64,000 nt of DNA, from the NCBI RefSeq assembly GCF_023821985.2, contig NZ_CP098805.1, positions 4,832,501 through 4,896,500 on the forward strand, given 5' to 3'. This DNA is from Dyadobacter chenhuakuii (GTDB lineage: Bacteria; Bacteroidota; Bacteroidia; Cytophagales; Spirosomataceae). A program made the translations under genes and the position numbers. The notes under the pieces are model-generated. The model ran no database searches. It was given only the letters and a program-made list of their open reading frames with translations, and was not told where the DNA came from. This document shows, one piece after another, positions 53,401 through 61,842 of the stretch (positions are counted from its first letter, which is position 1; every line of letters starts with the position of its first letter).

Positions 53401-53556
53401 TTGCAAACTGTTTTTGAAACCCTGAAATCGTTGCGGAAGGAGAATCGGATAGTTGGCATCATCAGCCATGTGGAAGACCTGCAACAGGAGATTCAAACGT
53501 ATCTGAGCATTCAAGAGACCGAGGAAGGAAGCCGGATTATGCCCAGTTGGAAGTGA
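50458..53556 (+). CDS. sbcC: SbcC/Rad50-like SMC-family ATPase
   Basis: 1032 residues. The Walker A GAVGSGKSSILEAITFALYGD is near residue 36-56. Two long coiled-coil arms follow, with a zinc-hook motif CPLC (Cys518, Cys521) in the middle. The signature motif TLSGGQKFQAALSLALALADH and Walker B FFFLDEGFGSLDK are near the C-terminus. It should act with an SbcD nuclease on DNA ends and hairpins, but no sbcD gene is adjacent in this window. It is the second gene after the GH3-like one. Confidence 0.93.
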   Translation: MIPIYLKIKGLYSYQTEQEIHFNALTDASLFGIFGAVGSGKSSILEAITFALYGDTERLNSKGDDRTYNMMNLRSDELAIDFECIAGKNGDRYRFTVRGKRNSKNFKDVKTFDRRGYVWQDENWVPLPENENAETIIGLSYDNFRRTIIIPQGRFQEFIELRDADRTRMMKELFQLEKYDLSRNVGSLTKQNDLAMSNVDGQLTGVGEVTGEMVAAEEKRRDEVRLEIQKVSEELRIQTELETAFQKLKLTAEKVRLLQTQLQTLEAERPVMLEREVMLKIFETCSIHFKSILDQKNTLNAGIARDQKIVENNKIRLDELTKLAEKQQELLTRLQPQYEKREELLDTADELEKIIQIIDNRVSAEKRKEALTRGNEQLKEKEASITRLTKQKQEKESENEQRKNALSDIQEISEIKAWFTTCDALIEKRQSVKTEAETLQADITAQQQMLIAKIDDINAKFQLNLAENATLEAFQQSIQTFLTHSEAETRDKNRELLSLHTKLALHRYAGAIVDGEPCPLCGSEHHPAVLHADHAVSENIIVAEGVLATLAAQEKAIRTSQAPVERIYNQIDNLEKLKATIKQRWTDAKVQIEAHEKLFVWNKFDKNDRAGFEKHFTEITKNQSEIKEADAAIKALSLKIETENLEKTEKIEKPLQSLKDEILRFENTVLTLAGQLQKVNLREFEDQPKAAILEKITAFKSSYKEITSLFEKSEKDLDEVQKEKDVLSGAQQTLKTTLDSSQRDLAELQITVEAQLRAFNFESDDQVKSILQKPIQIESERKAIETFKYALDTTSRDLDNLLKENTEQQYDPEQHETVIKAKETLTENLNAFRKEEGGLDRLLKKMAEDLAKKAALLTEKARLQLRKEHLDDLTKLFRSSGFVDYASSIYLQNLIQAANHRFHQMTHQQLHLELGEGNSFWVRDLLNGGHLRLLKTLSGGQKFQAALSLALALADHIHVRNGSKHNFFFLDEGFGSLDKNALQTVFETLKSLRKENRIVGIISHVEDLQQEIQTYLSIQETEEGSRIMPSWK

Positions 53557-53557
53557 T

Positions 53558-53713
53558 AAATCCCAGAGGGATGAAATATCGGTAGCAAATAAAGCGAATG
53601 AACGAACATCAAATCCCGGAGGGATGCAACGGCGTACACATTGTTGCATCCCTCTGGGATTTCTAACATTTGTTATTATCATATTGCTACCAAGATTATA
53701 TCCCTCCGGGATT
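53558..53713. repeat. Nested palindromic extragenic repeat (REP-like)
   Basis: Central 20-bp arms (53611-53630, 53643-53662; one mismatch) around a 12-nt loop are flanked by GGTAGCAA (53581-53588) / TTGCTACC (53684-53691) and an outer pair around 53558-53572 / 53700-53713. All are built on the motif ATCCC(R)GAGGGAT. It fills the whole gap between sbcC and the convergent barrel gene. It resembles the repeated extragenic palindromes of some Bacteroidota and may act as a terminator. Confidence 0.8.
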
Positions 53714-53720
53714 GTTTTTG

Positions 53721-54830
53721 TTAAAACCAGCGACTTACACTAAAAGATATCAGATAATCTGCAAATGCGGCGTCGCCGTGCGATTTTCCAGTGACATCCT
53801 GCTTGTCAGCATAGCTTTTTGTCCGGTTGCGATAGAGGGCGATGGGGACGGAGAGGGATGCTGAAAATTTGTTTTTGATGTAGGCAACGCCTGGTTCGCC
53901 GGAAATCACGTATCCCGGACGGCGGTAACCCTTGCTGCTGCCGATCAGGTCGCTAGATGGAACGCCTTCTGCGCGACCGCCTAGTAATACAGAAAATCCA
54001 CCACCTAATGACTGGCTTACACCAAGGCGGGCTGCAAATTGGTCTACGGCGGCGAAATAGCCTACGATGGGGTCGATAGTTGCCGATTGCGGGTTCCGGT
54101 TGACGCCGTTATGCTCTTTGGGATTGGACAAATAGAAACCGTTGAAATATAGCGCCGTCCGGGGCGTAAAGGAAAGGTATCCCTGCGTTTCCAGAAAGAA
54201 TCCGACAGCGCCGTCGCCAAGCTGAATCGACTGATCCACCGGTTTTACGATCGTGTAATCATTGCCTTCCTTGTCCAGTTTGTGAAATTCACCTTCCACC
54301 GCCTTATCGCCAGTTGGAAGTTTAATGCCACCGCCGATGGCAACATTGAATTTCGGCATCTTCATGGGATCACGTAGCCAGTAACTTGTAGAAATTCTCA
54401 AATCACCAATTCCTTTGGAGCTTGTATGAAAGCGTTTTTGCTCCGGATTCGCAGTAATGGCATTTCCATAATGTTCGTATAGCGACGAGCGGTCATTGTG
54501 CTGAACAGGCAATGTTACCGAAATAGACCAACGCATATTAGGCTGATAAGTAAGTCCTAAATCCAGTGCATGCGCCACATTGATCACCTCCGTTCCCTGC
54601 TCCACGCGCTCCTTCTCTTCATGGTCGCCGCGGAAATGTTTGTATGACCTGAAAAAGCGATATCCGGCATTTACCTGGAATTTACCGTTTTGTTGTTTAA
54701 AGAAATCCGCAGAAGTCGCGCCGGCATGGCTCATGCCGCGAATAGCCACACAGCCTTGGGCGAAAATATCATTTGTAAATTGCGTGATCAAAAGGCACAC
54801 CGTAAACAGGAGTGTAAATATATTTTTCAT
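53721..54830 (-). CDS. Outer-membrane beta-barrel protein (transporter/phenol-degradation MetA-like)
   Basis: 369 residues from MKNIFTLLFTVCLL at 54830; an in-frame start 17 codons earlier is less likely. A signal peptide ends near FAQG. The mature part has long alternating strands with QVNAGYRFFRSYKHFRG, NMRWSISVTLPVQHND, GIGDLRISTSYWL and KFNVAIGGGIKLPTGD, and ends in an aromatic residue (FSVSRWF), as barrel proteins do. The spacing recalls the Phenol_MetA_deg family. The cargo is unknown. It is convergent with sbcC across the palindromic repeat. Confidence 0.8.
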   Translation of the reverse strand: MKNIFTLLFTVCLLITQFTNDIFAQGCVAIRGMSHAGATSADFFKQQNGKFQVNAGYRFFRSYKHFRGDHEEKERVEQGTEVINVAHALDLGLTYQPNMRWSISVTLPVQHNDRSSLYEHYGNAITANPEQKRFHTSSKGIGDLRISTSYWLRDPMKMPKFNVAIGGGIKLPTGDKAVEGEFHKLDKEGNDYTIVKPVDQSIQLGDGAVGFFLETQGYLSFTPRTALYFNGFYLSNPKEHNGVNRNPQSATIDPIVGYFAAVDQFAARLGVSQSLGGGFSVLLGGRAEGVPSSDLIGSSKGYRRPGYVISGEPGVAYIKNKFSASLSVPIALYRNRTKSYADKQDVTGKSHGDAAFADYLISFSVSRWF

Positions 54831-54922
54831 TGTCTTAGATTTTTGAAATATAAAATGGAACATAGCAGCAGCAATTCCCAAATAGGAAGCTGAGCCACAG
54901 TTATTTATAAAGTCCTTAAAAA

Positions 54923-55468
54923 CTAAGACAATTCAGGCGGAGGCGATTCGGCCAGACGGGGGGAAGATGGTAATAAAGCGAAATAGTCGGGGAAAGAAAC
55001 GGAATTGGTCAGCTGATAACATTCAAAGGCCAGCTGTGAGCGCGTTTCAATGGGCAAATAACTTTTGACCAGGTCATTAAGTAGTTTCAGCGCTCGCTTA
55101 GAGGGTGATTTTTTAGCCAGATCACTTTCCGGCAAATCATTCATACTGCCCGCTAGCTCAAAGAACCGTTCACGCGCCGAGGCGTTGGACTGGAGTGTGA
55201 CGAACAGGGTATCGTTCTCGATTTTTTGATGAACAACATTGTAAAATTCACCATCTTTTTTGATCAGACCGGCCGTTCCATCTTCGTTTTCCCAGGAAGT
55301 CGTATAAGGAAGAGACGGCGCAGGAATGGCCAAAACTTCGTGTTTTAAAGCAATTTCGGACTTTTCGGCAGTTTCAAATTCCCTATCAAAACATAGCACG
55401 GCAACAGCTAGTCCAAACGTGTTGTACAAGAGTAAACCCAGAAGCGCTATGGATAGAAGTCTTTTCAA
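54923..55468 (-). CDS. Secreted/membrane-anchored protein of unknown function
   Basis: 181 residues with an N-terminal hydrophobic helix (LLSIALLGLLLYNTFGLAVAVLCF) that is a signal anchor or peptide. The rest is soluble and helix-rich (GSMNDLPESDLAKKSPSKRA), without a recognised family. It lies 92 nt upstream of the barrel gene on the same strand, so the two may be co-transcribed and could function together in the envelope. Confidence 0.75.
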   Translation of the reverse strand: MKRLLSIALLGLLLYNTFGLAVAVLCFDREFETAEKSEIALKHEVLAIPAPSLPYTTSWENEDGTAGLIKKDGEFYNVVHQKIENDTLFVTLQSNASARERFFELAGSMNDLPESDLAKKSPSKRALKLLNDLVKSYLPIETRSQLAFECYQLTNSVSFPDYFALLPSSPRLAESPPPELS

Positions 55469-55564
55469 AAAATCTAAATTTTTCCAAAAATAGTATAGTA
55501 TTTACGATTTATCTATATACGCTGATATTAAAAAATGGTTTGTGGGTGTAAACGCAGCCTGTCA

Positions 55565-55592
55565 TTGTATGTAACATTAAAATGTATATTTG
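55565..55592 (+). promoter_or_regulatory. Bacteroidota-type promoter of the sugar operon
   Basis: TTG (55565-55567), a 17-nt spacer, then TATATTTG (55585-55592), matching TAnnTTTG. It lies 25 nt upstream of the ATG at 55618 and overlaps an earlier in-frame ATG at 55582, which is therefore unlikely to be the start. Confidence 0.6.
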
Positions 55593-55617
55593 GGTACAAT
55601 TTGCCCTACACGAGTTT

Positions 55618-56817
55618 ATGCTTTTAGAGAATTTCTACGAGTCTTTTAGTTCCTGGTTTGCAGCGAAATTATCGGACAAAAACTGGTTGTTGAAACTGGC
55701 GCTTTTGTCTGTCCTGATTTCTCTTTTTCTCGCATTTCCGCCTTATTCGCTGCTTGTCTCACATCTGAAAACCAATGGTGCAAAACTTGATGCATGGGTT
55801 TTTATCCAAAATCAGGCACAAGATCTTTTTCATCCGAAAGACATGGACTACGATGTCCGCCGTGAAAATATGATCCTGAGATGGACATTGCCGTTCCTGT
55901 CATTCCTTACCAATCATAATGTAGTCCTGATCCTGATGGCGCAGGCGTTATGCGGTGTATTATTTCTTCATAATATTGGCAAGTATATTTTTAAGGTTTC
56001 GGGGGACAAAGTCATCACCGGTTTTTTTGTCCTTGCCATTGCAAATATCTTCGTCAGTGTCTGGACATTCGCAGACATTCACGGCTACGGTGATGGTTTT
56101 GCCTACTTTTTCCTGCTGACAGCATTGCTCAGCCGTAACCCTTTCGTCATTTTTATTTCATTACAAATCGCCTTTTTTACAGACGAGCGAGCGGTTGTCG
56201 CGGGCGGTTATCTGCTGCTTTGGTGGATTGTTGTAAAAGCTTACGAAAAGAACGATTTCAGCCTTTCAGGGATGATTAAGGCCGGATTGCTGGGCGAGAG
56301 TGTTGTTGTATGGATCGCCTGGATCTGCTATTTCGGAGTCCGGAATTATGTTCTGGCCACCTACTTTCCCAATCACAGCTATTCAACCATCGGAACGCCC
56401 GTTTTGTTTGCCAGCGCACACCGGAACGGGCTTGGCAGCAGCATCTGGTCGGCTTTTGAAGGGACTTGGCTGTTAATGGGAAGTGCTTTGCTGGCGTTAT
56501 TCCTTACCAGGCGTTACTGGCTGATCGGCGCATTGTTTATTGGCTTTTCAATCCTCTTAGCAACAGGCATTTACGTACATGATATCGACCGGGCGCTTTC
56601 CTATGGTTTCCCTTTTATACTTGCCGCATTTTTCATTTTGTATAAAACGGCGTCCCTATCGTCATTGAAGCTTATACTTTTTTTTACAATGCTCATTTGT
56701 GTCGGGCATCCGCAGGTTTTTTATATGGGTTATAACAAGATTTTATGGCTGGAACCACTTCCTATGAAGTTATTCATGCTGTTGGATCAAACGATGTCCT
56801 GGAATCTATTTCGCTGA
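55618..56817 (+). CDS. Multi-spanning membrane protein of an envelope-sugar operon
   Basis: About 399 residues from the ATG at 55618, chosen because a promoter box overlaps the earlier in-frame ATG. Around nine or ten hydrophobic helices are visible (LALLSVLISLFLAFPPYSLL, VLILMAQALCGVLFL and so on). There is no clear family; it resembles polytopic glycosyltransferase-type or O-antigen proteins of the mannosyltransferase class without a readable acidic catalytic motif. It is first of a row of sugar genes that follow within 35 nt. The function is unassigned. Confidence 0.7.
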   Translation: MLLENFYESFSSWFAAKLSDKNWLLKLALLSVLISLFLAFPPYSLLVSHLKTNGAKLDAWVFIQNQAQDLFHPKDMDYDVRRENMILRWTLPFLSFLTNHNVVLILMAQALCGVLFLHNIGKYIFKVSGDKVITGFFVLAIANIFVSVWTFADIHGYGDGFAYFFLLTALLSRNPFVIFISLQIAFFTDERAVVAGGYLLLWWIVVKAYEKNDFSLSGMIKAGLLGESVVVWIAWICYFGVRNYVLATYFPNHSYSTIGTPVLFASAHRNGLGSSIWSAFEGTWLLMGSALLALFLTRRYWLIGALFIGFSILLATGIYVHDIDRALSYGFPFILAAFFILYKTASLSSLKLILFFTMLICVGHPQVFYMGYNKILWLEPLPMKLFMLLDQTMSWNLFR

Positions 56818-56851
56818 AAATTATAAAACGCTCTTACCCGTAAATCTATTT

Positions 56852-57238
56852 ATGCCACAATTAGTTGAGTTAAACACTTTCAATACCGGTGCAGGCAATC
56901 TGACGGTCTTTGAAAAGATCATCCCGGGCACAATCAAACGTGTATTTTACATTTATGGAGCCGGGGAAACCCAGCGTGGCGGGCACAGGCATCACAAAAC
57001 ATGGAATGCGCTGATCTGCATTCACGGAAGCTGTCGGGTGTATTCCAATGATGGAGAAAAAGAGGAGTATTTCGATCTCGATAACCCTGCATCCTGCCTC
57101 ATTCTGGAACCCAAAGACTGGCACATTATGGACTCATTTACGCAAGACGCCATCCTGCTGGTGCTTTCCAACGAGTACTACGACGTTGCCGACTACATTG
57201 ACGAACCATATTTGCAGAAACACACCGTATCGCAATGA
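56852..57238 (+). CDS. dTDP-6-deoxy-hexose 3,4-ketoisomerase-like cupin (FdtA/QdtA family)
   Basis: 128 residues, one cupin domain. The metal- or proton-binding region is [19 protein letters not shown], with the following strand [19 protein letters not shown] and [11 protein letters not shown]. FdtA/QdtA enzymes move the keto group of dTDP-4-keto-6-deoxyglucose to position 3. The next gene, overlapping by 4 nt, is an aminotransferase, the next step to a dTDP-3-amino-3,6-dideoxyhexose. Which epimer (Fuc3N or Qui3N) cannot be said. Confidence 0.88.
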   Translation: MPQLVELNTFNTGAGNLTVFEKIIPGTIKRVFYIYGAGETQRGGHRHHKTWNALICIHGSCRVYSNDGEKEEYFDLDNPASCLILEPKDWHIMDSFTQDAILLVLSNEYYDVADYIDEPYLQKHTVSQ

Positions 57239-58332
57239 TCCCTTTCCTGGATTTGAACGAGGTTAATGCACCTTACCTTGATGCCATTGAAGAAGCCTCG
57301 CTGCGCGTAATCCGGTCGGGCTGGTATATTCTGGGAAATGAGCTGAAAGCTTTTGAGAGATCATTTGCAAGTTATTGTGGCGTAGCACATTGTGTGGGCG
57401 TAGCCAATGGCCTTGATGCCATTAGTTTGATTCTCATGGCTTACGAATTTCCCGGGGAGAGCGAGATAATTATTCCCGCAAACACCTATATCGCATCGGT
57501 TTTACCGGTCGCTTATTTAGGGTTTAAACCCATATTTGTGGAGCCGGATCCGGTTACTATGCTTTTGGATCCTGATAAAATTGCTGAAAAGGTTACCTCA
57601 AAAACCAGGGCGATCATTGCAGTAGATCTTTACGGGCGCATTTGCGAAATGGAACCGATCATGGCGCTTGCCCGAATGCATGGCCTGAAAGTAATTACCG
57701 ACGCCGCCCAGGCCCACGGTGCGATCTATCAAAATAAAAAAGCCGGCAGCATGGCCGATGCGACAGCATTCAGTTTTTATCCTACTAAAAATCTGGGTGC
57801 CCTTGGTGACGCGGGTGCTGTTACAACGGAAGACGAAGCGCTGGCTGAAAAGATCCGATATCTGCGTAATTACGGGTCGCAGGTCCGGTATAAAAATGAT
57901 TATCAGGGTGTTAATAGCCGGCTGGATGAAATTCAGGCTGCGGTATTAAATGTCAAACTTCCCTTTCTCGACGCGGAAAATGCTCGGAGAAGAGAGATTG
58001 CAGCGCGTTATTTAAGTGAAATCAATGTAACGGATTTAATTTTACCGCCAGCTGACCGCATTCAGGATGATGCGTGGCATTTGTTTGTGGTCAGACATGC
58101 GGATCGCTCCAAATTTATCGCATATCTGGATGCTAATGGCATTCAAACCAATGTGCATTATCCTTTGCCCATCCACAAGCAGCAGGCTTTTTCGGAATAT
58201 AACGATTTGATATTGCCGATAACGGAAAGAATTCACAACGAAGTGATTAGTTTGCCATTAAATGCGGTGCTAACGAACGAGGAGGTTACTTATATCATTC
58301 AAACCGTTAATCAATTCGATTATCAGCAATGA
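57235..58332 (+). CDS. DegT/DnrJ/EryC1/StrS sugar aminotransferase (FdtB/QdtB-like)
   Basis: 365 residues. The PLP lysine lies in [17 protein letters not shown], with the [19 protein letters not shown] start and [21 protein letters not shown] substrate loop. This is the sugar-nucleotide aminotransferase fold. Together with the upstream ketoisomerase it would make dTDP-3-amino-3,6-dideoxy sugar. Both overlaps (4 nt on each side) mark a tightly coupled operon. No acetyltransferase gene follows, so N-acylation would depend on a gene elsewhere. Confidence 0.93.
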   Translation: MIPFLDLNEVNAPYLDAIEEASLRVIRSGWYILGNELKAFERSFASYCGVAHCVGVANGLDAISLILMAYEFPGESEIIIPANTYIASVLPVAYLGFKPIFVEPDPVTMLLDPDKIAEKVTSKTRAIIAVDLYGRICEMEPIMALARMHGLKVITDAAQAHGAIYQNKKAGSMADATAFSFYPTKNLGALGDAGAVTTEDEALAEKIRYLRNYGSQVRYKNDYQGVNSRLDEIQAAVLNVKLPFLDAENARRREIAARYLSEINVTDLILPPADRIQDDAWHLFVVRHADRSKFIAYLDANGIQTNVHYPLPIHKQQAFSEYNDLILPITERIHNEVISLPLNAVLTNEEVTYIIQTVNQFDYQQ

Positions 58333-59249
58333 AATTATCCGTTGTCATTCCGGTATATAACAGCGAAAAAACGATCGGGCCGCTCGTGGAAACTTTGCAG
58401 ACCGCATTGGCGGAGGTCAGTTTTGAAATAGTGATGGTAAATGACGGCAGCAGGGATGGCTCGGAAAAAGTCTGCAAGCAACTGGCCGAGCATTATGCCA
58501 ATGTCCGTTTCATCTCGCTGCGCCGGAATTACGGCGAATTCAATGCGGTCATTTGCGGCCTGAACTGGGCATACGGCGATTATTGCGTCATGATCGACGA
58601 TGATTTTCAGAACCCGCCGGAAGAGATTTTGAAACTGATAAAGGTGGCCGAAAACGATGGTAATGATGTGGTTTACACTTATTATTCCAAAAAAGAACAT
58701 TCAGTAGGGCGTAATCTGGGAAGCAAGCTGGTCAACTGGCTCACGAGTTATCTGCTGAACAAACCAAAGGACCTTTACTTGTCGAGTTTCAAGCTGATCC
58801 GTCAGGAGGTTGTGCAGGAAATTACGAAATACAAAGGCCCTTACCCATACATTGACGGGCTCATTTTCAGGATCACGCGCAACATCGGAACCGTTCAGGT
58901 TACCCACTTAAAGCGGGAAGAGGGAGCCTCCAATTATACCTGGCAGAAGCTTATTTCCTTGTTTCTCAATATCTTATTTTGCTATTCTTCTCTCCCTATC
59001 CGCATATTTTTGCCCATCGGTCTGGGTTTGTCCCTGTTCGGATTTCTGCTGCTTTGCTATCTTACCGTACAATGGGTGATGGGGCCTGATCCAAAAGGCT
59101 GGCAAGTCGTCACCGCGACATTAATCTCCATCGGCGGCATTCAATGCACATTACTGAGTGTTTTAGGAGAGTATATCGGTAAAAGTTTTATGGCGCAGAG
59201 CGGTCAGCCTCAATATGTTATAAAATACAATAGCGCGGAGGCCATATGA
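58329..59249 (+). CDS. Family 2 glycosyltransferase with two C-terminal membrane helices (GtrB/DPM-like)
   Basis: 306 residues. N-terminal [18 protein letters not shown], the VNDGSRDGS sugar-nucleotide loop and [15 protein letters not shown] with acidic metal ligands are the GT-2 core. Two C-terminal helices ([20 protein letters not shown] and a second one) and the ECG-like tail ([19 protein letters not shown]) match undecaprenyl-phosphate glycosyltransferases of the GtrB/ArnC/DPM1 group. It probably loads the amino sugar, or another sugar, on a lipid carrier. Confidence 0.9.
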   Translation: MKLSVVIPVYNSEKTIGPLVETLQTALAEVSFEIVMVNDGSRDGSEKVCKQLAEHYANVRFISLRRNYGEFNAVICGLNWAYGDYCVMIDDDFQNPPEEILKLIKVAENDGNDVVYTYYSKKEHSVGRNLGSKLVNWLTSYLLNKPKDLYLSSFKLIRQEVVQEITKYKGPYPYIDGLIFRITRNIGTVQVTHLKREEGASNYTWQKLISLFLNILFCYSSLPIRIFLPIGLGLSLFGFLLLCYLTVQWVMGPDPKGWQVVTATLISIGGIQCTLLSVLGEYIGKSFMAQSGQPQYVIKYNSAEAI

Positions 59250-60016
59250 TCGATAACAGACTCGAGTACCAGCGCATGTATGAGGTGGAGCGGATGCTAT
59301 GGTGGTATCAGGTGCTGCACGAAAAGGTTTTAAATGCGATTAAAGCGCATTTCGGCATTGGTAAGCATAACCTTAAAATACTCGATGCTGCGTGCGGAAC
59401 AGGCGGTTTATTGTCATTTTTGACAGACGCCGGATATGCTGATCTCGCCGGATTTGACTACTCGCAGCACGCCATTGATTTTTCCCGGGAGCGAAATCTG
59501 AATGTTGGTTTCGGCGATTTAAAGAACGTCAATGCGTTTCAACCGGGCGAGACGTTTGACCTGATTTCCTGCAACGATGCGCTTTATTTCCTAACCGATG
59601 AAGAAATCATTCAGGCGTTAGCAGGATTCAAAAGAAAGCTTAACAAAAATGGTCTGATCATTATTAACATTCATGCGTTTGAAGCCTTTTCCGGCACACA
59701 TGACTTGGCCGTTGGGAGTTTCAGGAGGTTTAAGCTGGAACAATTTATACATTATGCAAAAGCCTCGGGATTAGTCATCAAGCACAACACTTACTGGCCC
59801 TTCGCATTGTCGCTGCCCATTTTAGCTGTCCGGCAATGGCAAAATTACCAGATCCGCAAGCAGAAGATTAATACGGAACATTTGGATTCGGACGTGAAAT
59901 TTCCTGGTAAACTGGTCAATTCCATTTTAAAAGGCATCACCAAAACCGAGCAGTTACTGATCCCGAGAGCGCCATTTGGCAGCTCTTTGTTTATGACATT
60001 GGTTTGCAAAGATTAG
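59246..60016 (+). CDS. Class I SAM-dependent methyltransferase
   Basis: 256 residues. The SAM-binding motif ILDAACGTGGLLSFLTDAGY and DLAGFDYSQHAIDFSRER, with FDLISCNDALYFLTDEE as motif II, are clear. The last gene of the operon, overlapping the glycosyltransferase by 4 nt. It probably methylates the sugar or a related envelope precursor. The acceptor is unknown. A basic C-terminal region (KQKINTEHLD) follows. Confidence 0.88.
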   Translation: MIDNRLEYQRMYEVERMLWWYQVLHEKVLNAIKAHFGIGKHNLKILDAACGTGGLLSFLTDAGYADLAGFDYSQHAIDFSRERNLNVGFGDLKNVNAFQPGETFDLISCNDALYFLTDEEIIQALAGFKRKLNKNGLIIINIHAFEAFSGTHDLAVGSFRRFKLEQFIHYAKASGLVIKHNTYWPFALSLPILAVRQWQNYQIRKQKINTEHLDSDVKFPGKLVNSILKGITKTEQLLIPRAPFGSSLFMTLVCKD

Positions 60017-60027
60017 CATCGCACTGG

Positions 60028-60906
60028 CTATTTTTTGGAGAAACCTGCATTATTGATCTTTTCAAACAGATCTTTCACTTCACCGATCCGCGTAGCGCCG
60101 TTCATTTCGAAATAGAGAAAGGTTTCCAGATCGCCGCGATGCATCGCCTGGTTCATATCGCCGCTTTGTGACTTATGCGCTGCCTTAACCCAGTCCGCTA
60201 CGATCATATAACTGTGTTTTTTATCTTCCCCAAAACCGTAAGTCCGGTCAAATTCGAAAATCGGGGCTGTTAAGCTGATCGCTGTTTCGGGATAACCATC
60301 CAGCCGGGTGAATTTAGAAATAGTGCCTTTGTTTTGCGTTTGCCCGCCCAATACAATGGGTTTTTTATCACCTTTAAAGCGCTGAACAGCCCTTATAGCG
60401 CTGATTGAGGCCGTTTTATGATGGGCGTGCTGGCCCTCATTTGGAACCAGGCAAAAGACATAGTCATAATTTCCTTTCGCCAGAATTTCATCAAGGCGAC
60501 TTTCTACATATTTAATGTTCCAGTTTTTCCCTTCCAGATAGGGCTTTTCGTTGCGGTTGTAATAATCATCAAGCTGGTCCAGGAAGAAAAAGTTGCCAAT
60601 GCCCAGCACTTCGCCGGCAGCCAGGATTTCCTTTTTTCGGATCAAAGGCAGATGTTTCCTGCCAACGACAGAATCCACCAGGCTCATGCCATAATAGGAC
60701 GATGCCACGAGCCCGTTATAACCGCCTGATGCATCCGTAATTAAGGCAAGGTCGGCCGACCCTTTCAGTTCGTGCGTAATTTTGAAAATGGTCACTGGGA
60801 ATGTTGTCTCGTCATCAGGATGTGCCGTAACAATCAATACGCGAGGACTTTGTGCGTGTGCGGCAATGGTAATGATGAAGAAAATGAAAAGATAAATGTT
60901 TTTCAT
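60028..60906 (-). CDS. PIG-L family deacetylase (LmbE-like), secreted
   Basis: 292 residues with a signal peptide (YLFIFFIITIAAHAQ). The zinc-binding motif VTAHPDDETTF (HPDDE) and a later EGQHAHHKTASISAI are the LmbE/PIG-L catalytic set. These enzymes remove acetyl groups from GlcNAc-type substrates. It is convergent with the sugar operon, separated by only 11 nt, so no shared transcript. Its export to the periplasm suggests action on an envelope or external sugar. Confidence 0.9.
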   Translation of the reverse strand: MKNIYLFIFFIITIAAHAQSPRVLIVTAHPDDETTFPVTIFKITHELKGSADLALITDASGGYNGLVASSYYGMSLVDSVVGRKHLPLIRKKEILAAGEVLGIGNFFFLDQLDDYYNRNEKPYLEGKNWNIKYVESRLDEILAKGNYDYVFCLVPNEGQHAHHKTASISAIRAVQRFKGDKKPIVLGGQTQNKGTISKFTRLDGYPETAISLTAPIFEFDRTYGFGEDKKHSYMIVADWVKAAHKSQSGDMNQAMHRGDLETFLYFEMNGATRIGEVKDLFEKINNAGFSKK

Positions 60907-60962
60907 GCGGACGATTTCTTAAAGTGAAGTGTTATCAGGATAATTTACAAAATTTACATGAC

Positions 60963-61757
60963 ATGGATTTACAACTGAAAGGGAAAACGGCATTTATCAG
61001 CGGTTCTACCCAGGGAATAGGCTTTGCAATTGCTCAAAATTTATTGAAAGAAGGGGCTAATGTCGTGATCAACGGCAGAACACAATCGAAAGTAGCGGAG
61101 GCTGTTCAGCGCCTGCAAGAAAATAATCCATCCGGCGCTGTTTCTGGTTTGGCAGCCGATTTTTCCAAAGTAGAAGAAGTGAATGCGTTGCTGGAAAACC
61201 TTCCTGAAATTGATATACTGATCAACAATGCCGGAATATTTGAGCCTCAGGCATTTACAGACATTACGGATGCGGATTGGTTCAAGTTTTTTGAAGTGAA
61301 TGTGCTCAGCGGTGTGCGCTTATCCCGTCACTATTTTCCAAAAATGATCGCGAAGGATTGGGGCCGTATCATCTTCATTTCCAGCGAATCGGCAGTGAAC
61401 ATCCCCGAAGAAATGATCCATTACGGCATGACCAAAACGGCTCAGCTGGCTGTAAGCAGGGGATTGGCCGAATTGACAAAGGGCACAAATGTTACGGTTA
61501 ATTCCGTGTTGCCGGGGCCAACGAAATCGGAAGGCGTTGCTGAATTTGTCAAACAGCTGGGTGCTGCAAATAACGTCTCAACAGAACAAGCAGAAACGGA
61601 TTTCTTTAAGGATGCGCGGCCTACTTCGTTGCTACAACGCTTTGCGTCGGTTGAAGAAATCGCGAACCTGGTTACTTATGTGGCTAGTCCGCTGTCTTCC
61701 GGCACCAATGGCTCGGCGTTGAAAGTGGATGGTGGCGTTGCTAAGTTTATTATCTAG
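60963..61757 (+). CDS. Short-chain dehydrogenase/reductase (SDR)
   Basis: 264 residues from the ATG at 60963; the earlier GTG at 60924 would add residues that do not fit the family. The dinucleotide loop ISGSTQGIGFA, NNAG at about 83-86, catalytic SSES... and YGMTK (Tyr-x-x-x-Lys) are standard. The reaction is not readable from sequence. It lies upstream of a TetR regulator and a quinone reductase in the same direction; all three may respond to the same stress signal. Confidence 0.93.
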   Translation: MDLQLKGKTAFISGSTQGIGFAIAQNLLKEGANVVINGRTQSKVAEAVQRLQENNPSGAVSGLAADFSKVEEVNALLENLPEIDILINNAGIFEPQAFTDITDADWFKFFEVNVLSGVRLSRHYFPKMIAKDWGRIIFISSESAVNIPEEMIHYGMTKTAQLAVSRGLAELTKGTNVTVNSVLPGPTKSEGVAEFVKQLGAANNVSTEQAETDFFKDARPTSLLQRFASVEEIANLVTYVASPLSSGTNGSALKVDGGVAKFII

Positions 61758-61808
61758 TGGATTGACTTTCATGGTGTTGCATGTATTTGGCTAAAAATGG
61801 TTTATTTT

Positions 61809-61822
61809 GGAACAATCGTTCT
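61809..61822. promoter_or_regulatory. TetR-type operator, copy 1
   Basis: GGAAC-AATC-GTTCT, a palindrome with one mismatch, followed by GTAATAAT. It lies 20 nt upstream of the tetR start codon (61843) and overlaps or follows a TATTTTGG promoter-like box. A near-identical block recurs at 62438-62460 before the reductase gene. Confidence 0.65.
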
Positions 61823-61842
61823 GTAATAATTGTCTGTTAATT

